DNA from: Tyto alba
Taxonomy: Eukaryota > Chordata > Aves > Strigiformes > Tytonidae
NCBI RefSeq assembly: GCF_018691265.1
Contig: NW_024881261.1
Location: 24,887,374 to 24,951,373 of the forward strand
Direction: 5' to 3'
Length of the DNA: 64,000 nt
The position numbers and the translations under genes were made by a program. Positions 52,636 through 64,000 of this stretch are shown in pieces (positions within the stretch are counted from its first letter, which is position 1; the number at the start of each line of letters is the position of its first letter). The notes under the pieces were generated by a model, which was not told where the DNA came from, searched no databases, and worked only from the letters and a program-made list of their open reading frames with translations.

Positions 52636-53199
52636 CTCACTCCTCTCCTGCACGCACTCGGTCTGTATCAGAGACAGCTTTTCTGAAATGAATTAAGAGG
52701 AAACTTTCACACAGAAATAATATTCCCTAGAAAGTAGTCCTGTTCATTACTCTCCAAATAGCATCACATTATTATAACTAGTGTGTGCAGCAGGGCCTGC
52801 AGGTGTTGCTAAAAGCATCCAGAGAGCAGGACTGACTCTCTGGTAGGACTCTACAGGCATGTAATCCATCCCCTGAGAAAGCAGCAGCATAAAATGATAT
52901 GATTTAATTTCTTGTCAAGTAACACTGTTGAAAAAGAACATCCCGTGCCACCCGAATCAGCACCAGCTGAACCTCATAGGTGCAGATATTATTTCTGTTA
53001 CTATAGCGCTGATGAGCGTATGTAGGAAAGCTCCAGTACTTTATGTTGGAGGGTTACCAAATTGTTTGTGCACGCTTGATTCTGGTTAGTTAAAACTGGA
53101 AGTTTTTGAAAGAATGAATCATTGGACTGACTTACACTTACAAAGATTCTAGGGCCAAGGTGGACATCTTAGGATGTGTATGTAAGACATAGATTCATA

Positions 53200-53365
53200 T
53201 AGTGCGTGTGTATACATATATAACATGCATGTATGTACAGTTTTCTTTCATTTATATGGATGTATTTAAACACATGTATACACATACATATACATACATG
53301 TATACATATGAATGGATTTTCACATGCAGATATACATTATATATGTGCCTGTATGTATATAAATA
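53200..53365. repeat. Imperfect (TACATA/TGTATA)n microsatellite
   Basis: Alternating purine-pyrimidine words such as TATACATA, CATGTATG and ACATACAT recur throughout this stretch. It is an AT-rich simple repeat. Confidence 0.85.
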
Positions 53366-55411
53366 GAAATGGAGAGAATCTGAACTAGTTTTTTCTATCT
53401 CTCAGGTGAATATCCCTGAACACTCAGCTATACTGGTATACTTGAGTCTGTCTGTCACAGTCTCTCCTCTGGGAGCTGTTCCACTTTGTGTAAGTAATGT
53501 GATAGCTATTTGCCTCCAGGGGGAGGCTGTTTCTCTCATCTGAGGGGTAGGGTACTTACCTGGGATGTGAGAAAAAAAAGAGCAACTGAATTTGGGGAAA
53601 TTATAGAGCTAAAAGTTCTGGCTTTGTGGCCCTGTTGAGAATCCCACCTAGGGCTGTTTTGTTCCCTCACAGATCATGCAGTGGAATATGGGCATCCCTT
53701 TTGCAATGTTGTTTGCTGGTTTAGACCCTGGAAGCTCAGGCCAGACAGTCCAGCCTGAAGCAGAGTTCAGTTGAGAGCGAGAGTTCAAAGATATCCAAGC
53801 AGTCCCTTCTCTGAGACTTTAGGAGCATTTCTCCTGCCAGGATCTCATTATCCTGAATTGCTGTTCTCGCCCCCAGAGAACACTGATGACCTTTGTTTGG
53901 TTGCTTGTTGGTATTAAATCCATAATGAACATGAGAGCCACACTAGAACTCTTCCCAAAGTGGGGTGGCTGGTGTTTATTCTGATGTGGCCTCAGCTTTC
54001 ACTCGAATGCCTAAATCTAGAGTTTGTATTTATTTTCTCAGCAATTCTAGAAAACAAGTATGGATGGGACCTTAGGAAGCCATCTCTGTCCCCTGACCCA
54101 CAGCAGCAACAGTGAGATGGATGTTGCTCCTACAGCAACAACAACAACTTTGTCCAAACATCCAGGTATGTTATTTTTAACAGTGTAGGCTGATTTAGGG
54201 AATAAGCAGAAAGCAAGGGAGGATATGTTTTTGCTTATGAATAAAGAAGTAGAGATGATGCAAAGCGTATTACTGAACACACCACATATATTTCTGTGAC
54301 CTCAGCCTAAATTTGCTTCCCCTGCCCCCTTCTCCCTCCTCCTCCCCACAAATGTTAAGAGCAGTTATAGCTTTTTGTATGTTCTAATAAAAAGGAAGTC
54401 TCCCTAGGGTAACTACTTAATAAGCAAAATATGAAAAGCACAATAAAAATGATGGGAGAGATGGAAAAAAAGCTGACTGGTTTTACTTTTAATGATGAAG
54501 GAAAAGAACTGCAGGGAAGTAGAGAGGAATATAGGGATAAAAGGCTACAAATTTTTCAGGGCAGATAATGTAACACCAGGAGCTTTGATAAAGGAGTATG
54601 TTGTGCAATCCTAGCACAGATTAGCATGAAGAATAGCACAGAAAAAGATACTGTGCATTGCCCTACAAGTTTTACTGCCTTGAGAAAGTCATGCACTGTG
54701 CTCAAGAGCTACTGCCAGCATTGTCATGATGACCTGTTTGTACTTTCACCGACACAGAACGTTAAGCTGAAGCAGTAAAAGGAAATCAAGAAAAAGATAA
54801 TACAGCTTCTACATCAGGAGATTCATAAGACCACAGGCTCATTTTCAAGGAGTGTGTCTGATTCTCAATTGCTGCAGATGTTTAAAGGCTGAAGTCGTGG
54901 AGGTAAGCAGATGGATACTAAACTTTCAGTTCTCCTAGCTCCCACTGCTTTAAATTTCTGCTGTAGCCTGTCAGCTAGTTACAGTAATGGAGATGATTAG
55001 CAGAGAGAATTACACTGCAAGCCCTCTTGTTCAAGACCTGACTTTGAGGAGGTTCTCCAAGAATTGAGCTGTTTTGGTGATGGTGAAATTTAGCAGGCAA
55101 CTCCAGCCTTTGCAGCCAGGGAGGTGCTTTGCAACAGAGCTCCCTTTCATAGAGCAATGCTCTTTCCAAAAAGTGCGTCAACATCGTTTGCTTCACATGA
55201 CTAACGCCAGACAAGTGAGCTTCTCGTGTCAACACGAAGCATAGCTCCTCCCAAGCACACCGCTCCGGCCGCGCTGTGCTGGCCTTGAAATTGAATTGCT
55301 CTGCAGGGCCTTCAGGGTAAGCTTGGAAATAGCTCTACCAGATGATTGGACTAATGAGGAAAGTAATATGAATTTTTTAATTGAGGGCCAGGGACTTTGC
55401 TGAGGGTTCTA

Positions 55412-55446
55412 CCACCCCCACACCCCCCCACACCCCCCCCCCCCCC
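55412..55446. repeat. C-rich (CCCCCA)n to poly(C) tract
   Basis: C-runs broken by CA, ending in fourteen C. Confidence 0.9.
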
Positions 55447-55700
55447 GCCTTCTACTTTAAGATACTGCAAAGCTAGCAAAAGTGCTGCCACTGATTACAT
55501 TTCTCTAAGCTTCTCCCTCAGGGTGGCTCCCAGAAGCTGCTCTAGATGGAAACAGCCAGTGAGTGCAGGAGGGCAGGAGCCCCTGTAACTGGGAAAATAA
55601 ATTTTCTGTCTTAGAAGGTCACTAACGTTTTCTGCAGAGATCTAGACCATGCAAGTTGGATAGGGTTACTTAGATTCTTTCTATCTTTCTTTCTCCTCTT

Positions 55701-55724
55701 CCCCCCCCCCCCCCCCCCCCCCCC
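55701..55724. repeat. Poly(C) tract, 24 bases
   Basis: A pure C run following a CTTT-rich stretch. Confidence 0.95.
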
Positions 55725-58700
55725 GTTAAAATCAAAACAACAGCAACAAAAAAAAGCTTTCTACCTGTAGGAGACATCTGAGACTGGATAGAGATTTTAA
55801 AGGCAATCCAGATGTGTTAGCCTCCTTGCTTCCCCAGGAGGATAGAAGGTAGCACAAGATTTAAAACTGTTTTGTGATTATCCATCAGTTCCCGGACACC
55901 CAGAGTATTGGGGCGCACTCCAAATGGCTGGGACCTGCTTGGCTCTGTGTCTGAGCTGTGGAGCCTGAGTCACAGAGGCCTGAATTTCCCTGGGGGGCAC
56001 GAGAGCCATGGTAGAGGCACAGGCTGTGGGGTGGGCGTTGTGGGGCTGCAGGGAGCGCCCAGGAAAGGCTGTGGGTGACTCCGCACCCTGCTTGTGTGCA
56101 GCTCCCGAGGGAACCCATCATTCCAGGACCTTGTCTACAACAACCTCGCTGAACTTTGTATCTCCCTGATACTATCCGGCCACTTGAGTACTATGGTCTG
56201 CAAGGCTTTTTTTTTGGTTTGGTCATGTTTTTTTTTTTTTCCTACACTGAAAACAATTGCTGGTTTCTACTGAAGAATCTTCTGTCAATGAAAAGAGAAA
56301 AAATGCACAATCCCCACTGACTTGAATTGGCTAAAGCATTTAACAGATTTGTGTTGCGTTTGCAGACTCCAGCCAAAGAAAACTTAGCAAAGTTCTGGAA
56401 AAAAAATGCAAACACTCCAATATTGTAGATTTGAAATAGTTAATATTGTTATTTTCAAAAAAAAAATTAACATTTACATTTACTTTTGCTTTGTAATTTT
56501 ACTTTAGCATTGCATAAAAACTTTTGAACTATTAAAACAAAATGAAGTGGCTTGTTCCTTGTTGAGGAAAACATGTTTTGTTTAACTAAAAATGAGCACT
56601 AACTGAGCAGCCACTTACTTACCTAGCCCTCATTTCCACTTCTGCAACAGGAGGAAAGCCTCTTGCCATTTTGCCATAGTAGTTACCTTGTCTCCTAAAG
56701 ACCAGACTGAGCTGTAGAGAGATTAAATGACTGTCTGAAGTCCCAAGAGGAGACTGAGGCAAGGCATTAGTTGGGCCCCAAGTCATCTTTCCTCTAACCC
56801 TTTTGCTAGCGCGCTCCTAGCTGGCACAGCTCTGCTTGTGATTATGATGGTAGCCCACAGGTGTCTTTCAATAACAAGGTCTTACATGAGATTATTGATA
56901 GCCTTGGGCACAGCAGGGCACTGATTTTGCCTGGACCTGTGGTTACTACAATAATGCAAACACTAGATAACAATAACATGATACAAAAAACTCCTGCAGC
57001 CAAATATCCTAAATTCCTTAAATCAAAACCTAACAAACTAAATGGTTCAAAATACCAAAGCATGAGATCAGAATATAATTCATGTGAACAACAACAAAAA
57101 AATAAAAGAAGCCTCTTGTGATGCATTTGAAATTGCTCTCTACTCTGTTTTTTCTTCTATTTTCTCTCAGCAAGCATCTCTGCACTCATCTTTTACACTC
57201 CTTGCTCTTTTCTCTCAGGTAGTGCTTAACACTGTGGCTCTTTGTCCTCCTGATGGAAAAATCCAGATGGAAAGGAGTGTGGTTCACAGAGAAATGGTCA
57301 TGTAAGTGGAATTAATCTTTCAGATACTGTAATGTGAAATCTGATCTTCCTTTTTGTTAAGAAGACCCAATCTGTGTCTCTACATTTTGGCCAGAATCTG
57401 ACGCTAAGAGAACCCTGGAGTCTCTTGAGGTAGAGCTGAAAGCGTCGTGTGCAGAAACAGGCACATTTAAAAGCAATAGCAAAGTTAAAACAGCCAGATG
57501 GGAACCTAGCAGGCAACCGAGAGGGGAACTCTCTGTTTTCCTTGCAAACCTACAGGGGCTTGTTTGCAGGAATTAGAATCTCTCACCAGCAGTTCACTGC
57601 AGCTCTAATACCAAGTGGTATTGAAAATGAGAAGCAGGTTATGGCTGATGGTTTAAATGAGGCACCTATGGGAATTTAGAAATGAGATCCTGGACTCGTC
57701 TCGGAGTAGACTGTGCACATGGCAGAGCAATACTGCTTTCTTGGCTGACTGCATCATATATTATGGCCTTTTATTTTGCCCACACTCAAACAGCAGGGAA
57801 CCGTAGAAGTTCATTGCTCCTGCTTGCTGTTTAAAGCCTGATCTGCCTCACCAGAAGCAATGCCCCTGAATAATGGAAAGCAGAATCGGTCCCTCGGCCT
57901 CAGTGTGGGTACGTGTTCAATGCAGCACTGTATTAATGCCATTGCCATTATTCTGGAGTGAAGAGAAAAGCAGAATGTACAATTAAAGCTCTGTTTGGTT
58001 AGGTTTTTAAGAGAATTTACTACCCGGGAATGATGCCAGATCGAGGGCTCTGGAAAACACAGCCCTCTCTTTAACCGCAGTATCGGGAAGGAGCGGGAGC
58101 AGCCCTGCAAGCCTCCTCCACAGCTACCCGCTCAGCCCAGCTCAGCTCAGCTCACAGATGCCCCTCGCCCTACGCCGGCAGCCGTGTTTTACTGGGTGGG
58201 AGAAAGTCTTGAGTCTTCACACCTCTTCACTGCTTGGGCTCCCTCCTGACACCTCCGTTCACATCCGGCCTTGTACATTTATGATGGGGCCCTCTGACTC
58301 CTCCAGACTGAGGTGGAAGGTACCAACTTCTGCTTGCGAGGAGCCTGAGCTGGGCTGGAGAGCAACATGCTCCGTCCTCCGTGAGCCCTCCCATCCCCAC
58401 GCAGGGCTGCCCGTGGGGCTGGAGGGGCTGCTGCAGGGCAGGGAGCTGGGCGCACCTGGGGACGGCAGGGACACGCGAGGCTGTTGCCGGAGCGGGAGCA
58501 GTGAGAGGGCAGGGCAGGTGAGGGCAACCAGCCTCAGCCAGGGGTTTGGATAGCCAGGAGAGCCCACGGTGGTGAGGCAGGTCAGGGGGGTGCACAGCCA
58601 GGAACGGGCAGAGCTGTGAGGTGATGCAGATGGTGACGAAGCCCGAGTGTCTCAGCTCAGATGGGCTCCTGAGTGAGGTGGGGAGCCCCAGCAAGGCCTC

Positions 58701-61431
58701 CCACCGCGCACTCTCACAAAGCTCCTTGCCGCAGCACCACCCGAGGTCTCGTAGCCACCCTCATCCTGGGACAAGGCAAGCCCCCAGGAACAGCAGAGCT
58801 TGCCAAGCCAGGCTCAAGGCCCTGACAGCAGGATTCAGGCTCGTGGCGGGGAACTTCACCTCTGCCCTGCTGTTTTTTGGGGAGAGGGTGTTCTTGCTAG
58901 CTCATGGAAGTGCTCCTGGAGAGCATTTCCTTTCCTTTGCAATGTAATGGATCTACACGTATTTTCCCAAGACCCTATCTTTCCAAGCGGGGAGAACCTC
59001 TCTGCCGTCCCCAGCCCTACCCTGCCTCCCCCCAACCCTCTTATTTAAGAGCCACGCAGCCCAGGGAGAGGCATCTGCCCACACACAGGGCTAACGCTAC
59101 AGGAAAAGGTGCCTGAAAAATGGGGAGTCCTGGTTGCAGTGACAGGCCACGGCTGTGGCAGGATGACAGCTTTTACATCTGCAGCTTTCAGATTCAAAGG
59201 AGATAAAAAAAGAAGTATTACCTTAGCAGCTGGCATCTCTGAGCTATTCAATGCACCATCCCCAGCAAGACAGCGCTGCCCTCCACAGGCTCCTACCATA
59301 ATTTCCGACTCATCTGTGGATACCTGGCAAGCCTAGGGTGATGCTTTCCCCTTTCTCTTCTGGGGCACTCCTGTCCAGGGTACCATGGCTAGGAGTTAAC
59401 CCCCCCCCAAAACTACTGTTTTCCTTGACACGCCTCGACTACACTCACACTTCTCCCTGAATTAAAATAGCTGTAGTTTTAAATCCTGCTGCCAGCAGCC
59501 ATAACTGTGCTATATGCTATAATCAGGAAACCACACAATCACCATGCAGCTAACTGCTTCTAATAGTAGAAACTTCACTCTAATCTTACATAACGCCTGT
59601 AATGGAGCAGAGACGCTGTGGCTTGTGAGGAGCTTAGACAGAAAGCTTCCTTGGGCAGCCCGTGCCCTGAGGGCAGATATGCTCCAGTGAGAGCAAGAAA
59701 AACAAAGTGACCTTGATATTGATAACAGTTCAGGGAGTGCTGTCACAGCCAGCGCTGTGCTGAGATTTCATCTGTGTCACAGGCTGTCAATAGGTGTAAG
59801 TTATGGGCAGTTCTGATACAAATGCTGTTGAAGAGACCAGACTCTGAGGGGGTGTGGGGGGGTGGAATTGCCTTGGAAGATTCAGGAAAGACAAACAAGG
59901 GTGTTAATATATTGCTATTAAAAAGGGCTACAAAGCACTTGCCCTTCTGCAGGCAGTATGGATTTGTGTGACTGGATTAAAGCGGGAGGGGGGTGGTGGT
60001 GGGGTGTGTTTCTTCTCCTTGATTTACTCCTCAAATGATTTTTTGTCTGATGCTGTCAATACAAAATTGACAATGCTGTCAAGCTTGCAAGATTTCGGGA
60101 TATTTGAAGGCACAAGTAAAGGGGTTTTGATATTCCTCAGTCATTTGTCAGGAGTATCTCCGAGCTGTCTGTCTCCCCCTGCACTTTAAACGTAAGCAGT
60201 GAAGTGCTCTCCTTGCCTTGCCTTGCTTGAAAGGGTATGTAGAAAAAAGGCACCTTTTTCTAAGGTTGACAGAGCTGTACAAACTCTTTGGAGTGGAATC
60301 AAGAGCAAAAAGACTTCAAAACTCTGCAATGGAAGATCTGTTTTGTCACTTAAGCTTTTTCAGGCACATCACAGATCTTTCAAGGGATATTCTCAGATTT
60401 GTCAGGGCAGAGCGGAATGTTTTTTCTTTAGTTTTTTTTTTTTTTTTTAATTCCTGACTTTAAAATCATTTTTTGTTTTTTTTTTTGATCAAGTCATCTT
60501 TTAAGTAGGGTGACTGTATGTCACCAAAGAATTGACCACTGATGAGGTGCATGAAAACAAGCAAGAGGAGATATTAAGACCTAAAAGTGGGGTTTGCTTT
60601 CTCTTGCAAACTTTTGAGTATGTGTCTAATGAATATTTGCTCTTAATTTCTTATCTTGACTATGAAGAAATAAAACCGAGGTACCAGGTAATCCAGAGGG
60701 AAGCAGGGAGCTGCCTAGTCTGGGCATGTGGATAAAGCGGGATGTGCAGACACATCTCCAGGGATGGATGAGGAGCCAAGGGCGTGGGGGACACGCTGCT
60801 CTGTGGAATATCCAGTCCCAGGGTCACTGGGAGAGCTTGCCCTGCCATTTGCTGGCTAGTGGGAAGGAATTTCCTCGCCAGGCCTTGCTGTGCTGGCTCT
60901 GCGAGGAGCCGGCAGTGCAGTGCTGCCCCGCGCCCCAGATACCACGCTGCTGCCGCCTGGGCCTTGCAGTCGGACAGGCAGGGCAGGAGCAAGTGTTGTT
61001 ATGTGCCAGAAAGTTTTTGCAGGGTCTTTTCGCCATTATCTTGTCAGATTTTGTGCTGTTTTTTTTTTCTGATGCCGCTTCCTGCTGGGGCTTGGTGTGG
61101 ACCGTAGATCGATGCGAAAGCCAGGAGGGTGATGGAAGGAGGAAGAGCCTACAGCAAAGCAGCAGCCTCATGGCTCCCAAGAGGGAGAGTCAAGCACAGG
61201 TAGCAGGGAGAAGTGCAGCCTTGCAGGAGGTTGTGCCTGCTGCAGGCAGTTTATAATAGACTGTTTGGGAACAGGCTGCAAATGTAACAGTCCATTTTCC
61301 CAAAGCAAACCTCAGTGCCTCCAGCACAGCCCTGGGAAGGCTGTCCTCTGCTTGAGAAAGTTGGTGTGAGTAGGAATACATTAAGGACTGCAAGCTTCTC
61401 AGGTGTAATGGTAATGGGAACCACCCATGAG

Positions 61432-61441
61432 CTATAAATAG
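61432..61441. promoter_or_regulatory. Perfect MEF2-type site CTATAAATAG
   Basis: This matches CTA-W4-TAG exactly and also reads as a TATA-like word. It lies 8.8 kb upstream of the DUSP13A-like start. Identical decamers occur at 45,845 and 12,913; related perfect matches are at 16,807 (CTAAAAATAG) and 4,518 (CTATTTTTAG). It is a motif match only. Confidence 0.3.
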
Positions 61442-63014
61442 CATTAACATCCTTTCTCTCCAATGCCTGGCATCCCAAGCAGTCATTTTTGCTGGTGCTA
61501 GTGAAAATGAACAAAGCTTTGAACAGCTTTTATTTATGTTCTCTTTTCAGGCTCTGAATTTTGTGAGTAGTTTTTCTTACAGGCTCTGAATTTGGGGTTT
61601 ATTTGAAGGGAAAATATTGACATTTTCTCCTTTTGGATTTCTTTTTTTTTTTAAATTATCATATATAATTTTCATATTTTTAGCACAGCTATGTGGGAGA
61701 AGCTATTGTGATGGAAGAGTGGGGATCACAAGTAGTCATTTACAATGAACCTCTGTGTGATTGCAGGAAAAGGGGAAACAAAACCTCAGGAACCAAAATT
61801 TAGTCTTAAATAAATCATAGATATTTTTAACAAAATACTGAAAATGTTTTGTTTTAGAATTAAGCAAATAATACGAGGTGTTTTGGCATGATTTGTGGTG
61901 TTTATGTTGAGGGATCAGACAGAAATAGTTGTTGCAGTAGAAGGAAAAGCTTTACATGCTTATCAGACAAGATCTTCCTGTGGTGTCATAGATGTCTATT
62001 GTCAAGGAGCTGTGAAGACCTGAGAGCAAAACTGGCAAAAAGGACTCTCTTCAAAATATTTAGGGTATACTTGATGAAGTCCTGTTATAAAATGTTAAAG
62101 CCTCACATGTTAAGCAACTCTCTTTGCTGTTACAGACATTCAAGAAAAACAAGGTCTACAAAATTGACATTTTGCTCTGGGATAACCACTGAACCACTGC
62201 TACTAGATCAACTGGTAGAGCTGGAAGAATAGGCAAGCTTTTAAATATGCAAGAAGGACTATATTTTTTTCCAGTTATGCCAACTGATCTAATTATACAC
62301 TACCCTTACTGACAACCCTTGCCTTGCAACACTGCTGTTATCGAAACGCTGTGATTTTTCATTTTGCCAGAAGATGGCAGAAGAAAGCAATCTTGAATGA
62401 TTCAAAAGTACACAGTATACTCATGAATGGCATTTAAAGGGAGCTGTTACCCATACACAAGAAACTGCACTCTTGGTGGATGGAAGAAAAACGTGAAATG
62501 TACTAGGTGAATTAAATTGGTATTGACCTGGGTGTATAAATTAAATTATCTACACTATATCCTTTCCCATGTAGGTTTTCTGTATCAGAAACACCTGTAA
62601 CAGTGCTCATTTCTCCTATGCACAGTGCAGTTTGGCCTGGTTTTGCTCCACTGGCGACATCTGTTCTACAACCCAAACCAGAACGTAATGCAGTCACCCA
62701 CAGTAAAAAGCAGGGTGATCCCTTTAGTCTTTTATTCTCTGTCTTTCCAAATATGTTTCTCTTCCCTTTCCCACTTCCTCCAGTCATGGTAGGAAAAGAG
62801 CCAAGAGAGCACACGCGTCCCCTCCTCTGGCTCCGAGGAAGAGAGGGAGGTGCGAGGGGCAGATGCCGGCTGGGAGAGCACCCCTGAGCGCTGACAACCT
62901 GTTGCACTGAGTTGCTGGGCTGGGCGGTGGGCTAGTGGTGGTGGTCACCTCAGAGACCGACCGTCTCTCCTGCCTGTTCTCCAGGGAAAAACTGACCCTT
63001 TGCTTACACGGGTC

Positions 63015-63372
63015 TTCAGAGGGAAGACCTCTTAGCAGCCTTCCAGCACTTAAAGGGGGCCTAGAGGAAAGATGGGGAGGGACTCTTTATCAGGGAGTGT
63101 AGGGATAGGATGAGGGGTAACGGTTTTAAACTGAAAAAGGGAAGATTTAGATTAGATATAAGGCAGTAATTCTTTACTGTGGGGGTGGTGAGGCCCTGGC
63201 ACAGGGTACCCAGAGAAGCTGTGGCTGCCCCCTCCCTGGCAGCGTTCAGGGTCAGGTTGGACGGGGCTTTGAGCAACCTGCTCTAGTGGAAGGTGTCCCT
63301 GCCCATGGCAGGGGGGTTGCAACTAGATGATCTTTAAGGTCCCTCCTAACCCAAACTGTTCTGTGATTCTGA
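63015..63372 (+). mobile_element. CR1 LINE, 5'-truncated 3' end
   Basis: The sequence follows the familiar avian CR1 3' region: CAGCACTTAAAGGGGGCCTA near the start, then TTAGATTAGATATAAGGCAG, CCAGAGAAGCTGTGG, GGGGCTTTGAGCAACCTG, CTAGATGATCTTTAAGGTCC and CTAACCCAAACTGTTCTGTG at the end, with a single copy of the terminal ATTCT-type octamer. It is in plus orientation, about 0.36 kb long, and contains only the 3' end with no intact frame. By eye it differs only moderately from the usual consensus. CR1 ends of this type are the commonest interspersed repeat in birds and also occur in other sauropsids. Confidence 0.93.
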
Positions 63373-63640
63373 TTTCCAACTGCCAGGACGGAGCCCCTCT
63401 CAGAGGGCTTGGATGGAGGAGTCCATGCTGTTCACGCTCTCTCCCCAGCTGCTTTCACTTTGAATGCTTTTCTTAAAGAAATCAACTCTCTGTGAGAATG
63501 GAAATCCGTTGGGAAAGTGCAGTCAGCCTGTCTAGGGGCTTCTGCGTTAACCGGAGGCATTACTCCTCCTCCCCATCTGGAGCGACGCATCCCTTGCATC
63601 CTTCTAAAAGACAGGAGAGCTGAAGAAAGCTTGCGAGGGT
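63373..63640. other. Flank between the CR1 copy and the right CpG island
   Basis: Unique-looking sequence of mixed composition. I see no gene or repeat in it. Confidence 0.6.
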
Positions 63641-64000
63641 TATTGGGCGTCAGTGAGAATTACCAGGCGCCTACTAACCGGTGGGAGTTATCTCCAGGTG
63701 GCAGCACTGCGCAGGCCCGGGGGTCCCGGCGGTGGGGTCCCAGCCCCGGTCGCGGTGCTGCCCCCCCCCCCCCCCCCCCCCCCCCAAGCTGTCCCCGCGA
63801 CACGGCGGCGGCTCCCCCCACGCCTTCAGCCCCCGTCAGAATGGGGCTCGGAGGGAGTTTGGCAGCAGCCTCGGCCGTTCGTCCGAGGAGGGGCAGAGCC
63901 TGCTGGCCGCGGCAGCCACGCTGCAGACCCCCCCGCGGGCGCTCCCCCCTCCCCCGGCCCGGGCCAGCCTCGCTGGGGCGGGTGCAGGCAGGCTGCTTGC
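63640..64000. promoter_or_regulatory. CpG island running off the right end
   Basis: GC content and CpG density rise sharply from about 63,640 and stay high to the edge, with words such as GGCCCGGGGGTCCCGGCGG and CCGCGGGCGCTCCCC. A 25-base C run lies inside. In human, DUSP13 and SAMD8 are head-to-head neighbours, so the island may be the SAMD8 promoter and could also start 5' exons of the DUSP13 locus. No coding sequence of SAMD8 can be seen, so the owner is inferred from synteny only. Confidence 0.65.
63761..63785. repeat. Poly(C) tract, 25 bases, inside the right CpG island
   Basis: A pure C run; on the minus strand, a G25 run. It is a likely point of assembly or length error. Confidence 0.95.

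Larger units (their letters stand above)
52700..63010. other. Upstream region of the DUSP13A-like gene
   Basis: No coding exon is recognisable in these 10 kb. Present are an ATGTATAC-type microsatellite (53,200-53,365), two poly(C) tracts (55,412-55,446 and 55,701-55,724), T runs near 60,430 and 60,474, GC-richer patches at 58,080-58,650 and 60,720-60,980, and a perfect MEF2-type site at 61,432. A segment at 56,630-56,815 resembles a very old SINE/LINE tail. A 5' non-coding exon of the gene could be present but cannot be identified. Confidence 0.65.

Noticed and set aside
56842..57126. A minus-strand frame with hydrophobic segments that looks membrane-like
   Set aside because: It is AT-rich with an opposing 86-codon frame over the same bases. 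Hydrophobicity follows from T-rich codons, and there are no splice sites or homology.
58158..58694. Frames of 131 (plus) and 155 (minus) codons in a GC-richer patch
   Set aside because: They are open on both strands over the same bases, with Pro/Ser/Leu-rich composition. A composition effect is more likely than a gene.
1..64000. CRISPR arrays, bacterial operons, integrated phage or retroviral genes
   Set aside because: There are no regularly spaced direct repeats of CRISPR type, no LTR pairs and no gag/pol-like frames. The sequence is ordinary vertebrate DNA.

Overview
This window is vertebrate nuclear DNA, almost certainly from a bird. It holds split genes with GT-AG introns, long gene-poor AT-rich stretches, three or four CpG-rich islands, many homopolymer and microsatellite tracts, and one clear 5'-truncated CR1 LINE (about 63,015-63,372) with a typical avian CR1 3' end. 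There is no sign of prokaryotic, organellar or viral sequence. I do not assign a species.

Only two protein-coding genes can be supported. Both lie on the minus strand and both encode small, atypical dual-specificity protein phosphatases of the DUSP13 group. The first in transcription order (coding span 49,761-52,635; 202 aa by my model) is a DUSP13-type paralogue, most likely DUSP13A. The second (22,923-32,094; 208 aa) matches DUSP13B (TMDP) well. Each has three coding exons, the same intron phases, a middle coding exon of exactly 221 nt and an intact HC-x5-R-S phosphate-binding loop. They are therefore a tandem duplicate pair, about 17.7 kb apart, and no inactivating lesion is visible in either.

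Layout by coordinate: 1-300 is the edge of a CpG-rich island of unknown owner. 331-22,700 is gene-poor DNA downstream of the DUSP13B-like gene. 22,923-32,094 is the DUSP13B-like gene, with a long 7.9 kb second intron. 32,095-46,800 is AT-rich sequence between the genes. 46,860-47,880 is a strong CpG island that contains a degenerate tandem array of about 37 bp units. 49,761-52,635 is the DUSP13A-like gene, with a small GC-rich island in its second intron. 52,690-63,000 is upstream AT-rich DNA, followed by the CR1 copy. 63,640-64,000 is a second strong CpG island running off the right edge. In mammals DUSP13 lies head-to-head with SAMD8, so this last island may be the SAMD8 promoter, but no SAMD8 coding sequence is visible.

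The two phosphatases are expected to be cytosolic enzymes removing phosphate from Tyr and Ser/Thr of proteins. In mammals the A form is mainly a muscle protein and the B form mainly a testis protein. I found no undescribed biological system. The observations most worth a second look are the mixed A/B character of the second paralogue, the splice acceptor one base before the DUSP13B start codon (which implies a distant 5' exon), the island between the genes with its tandem array, and an excess of perfect MEF2-type sites.
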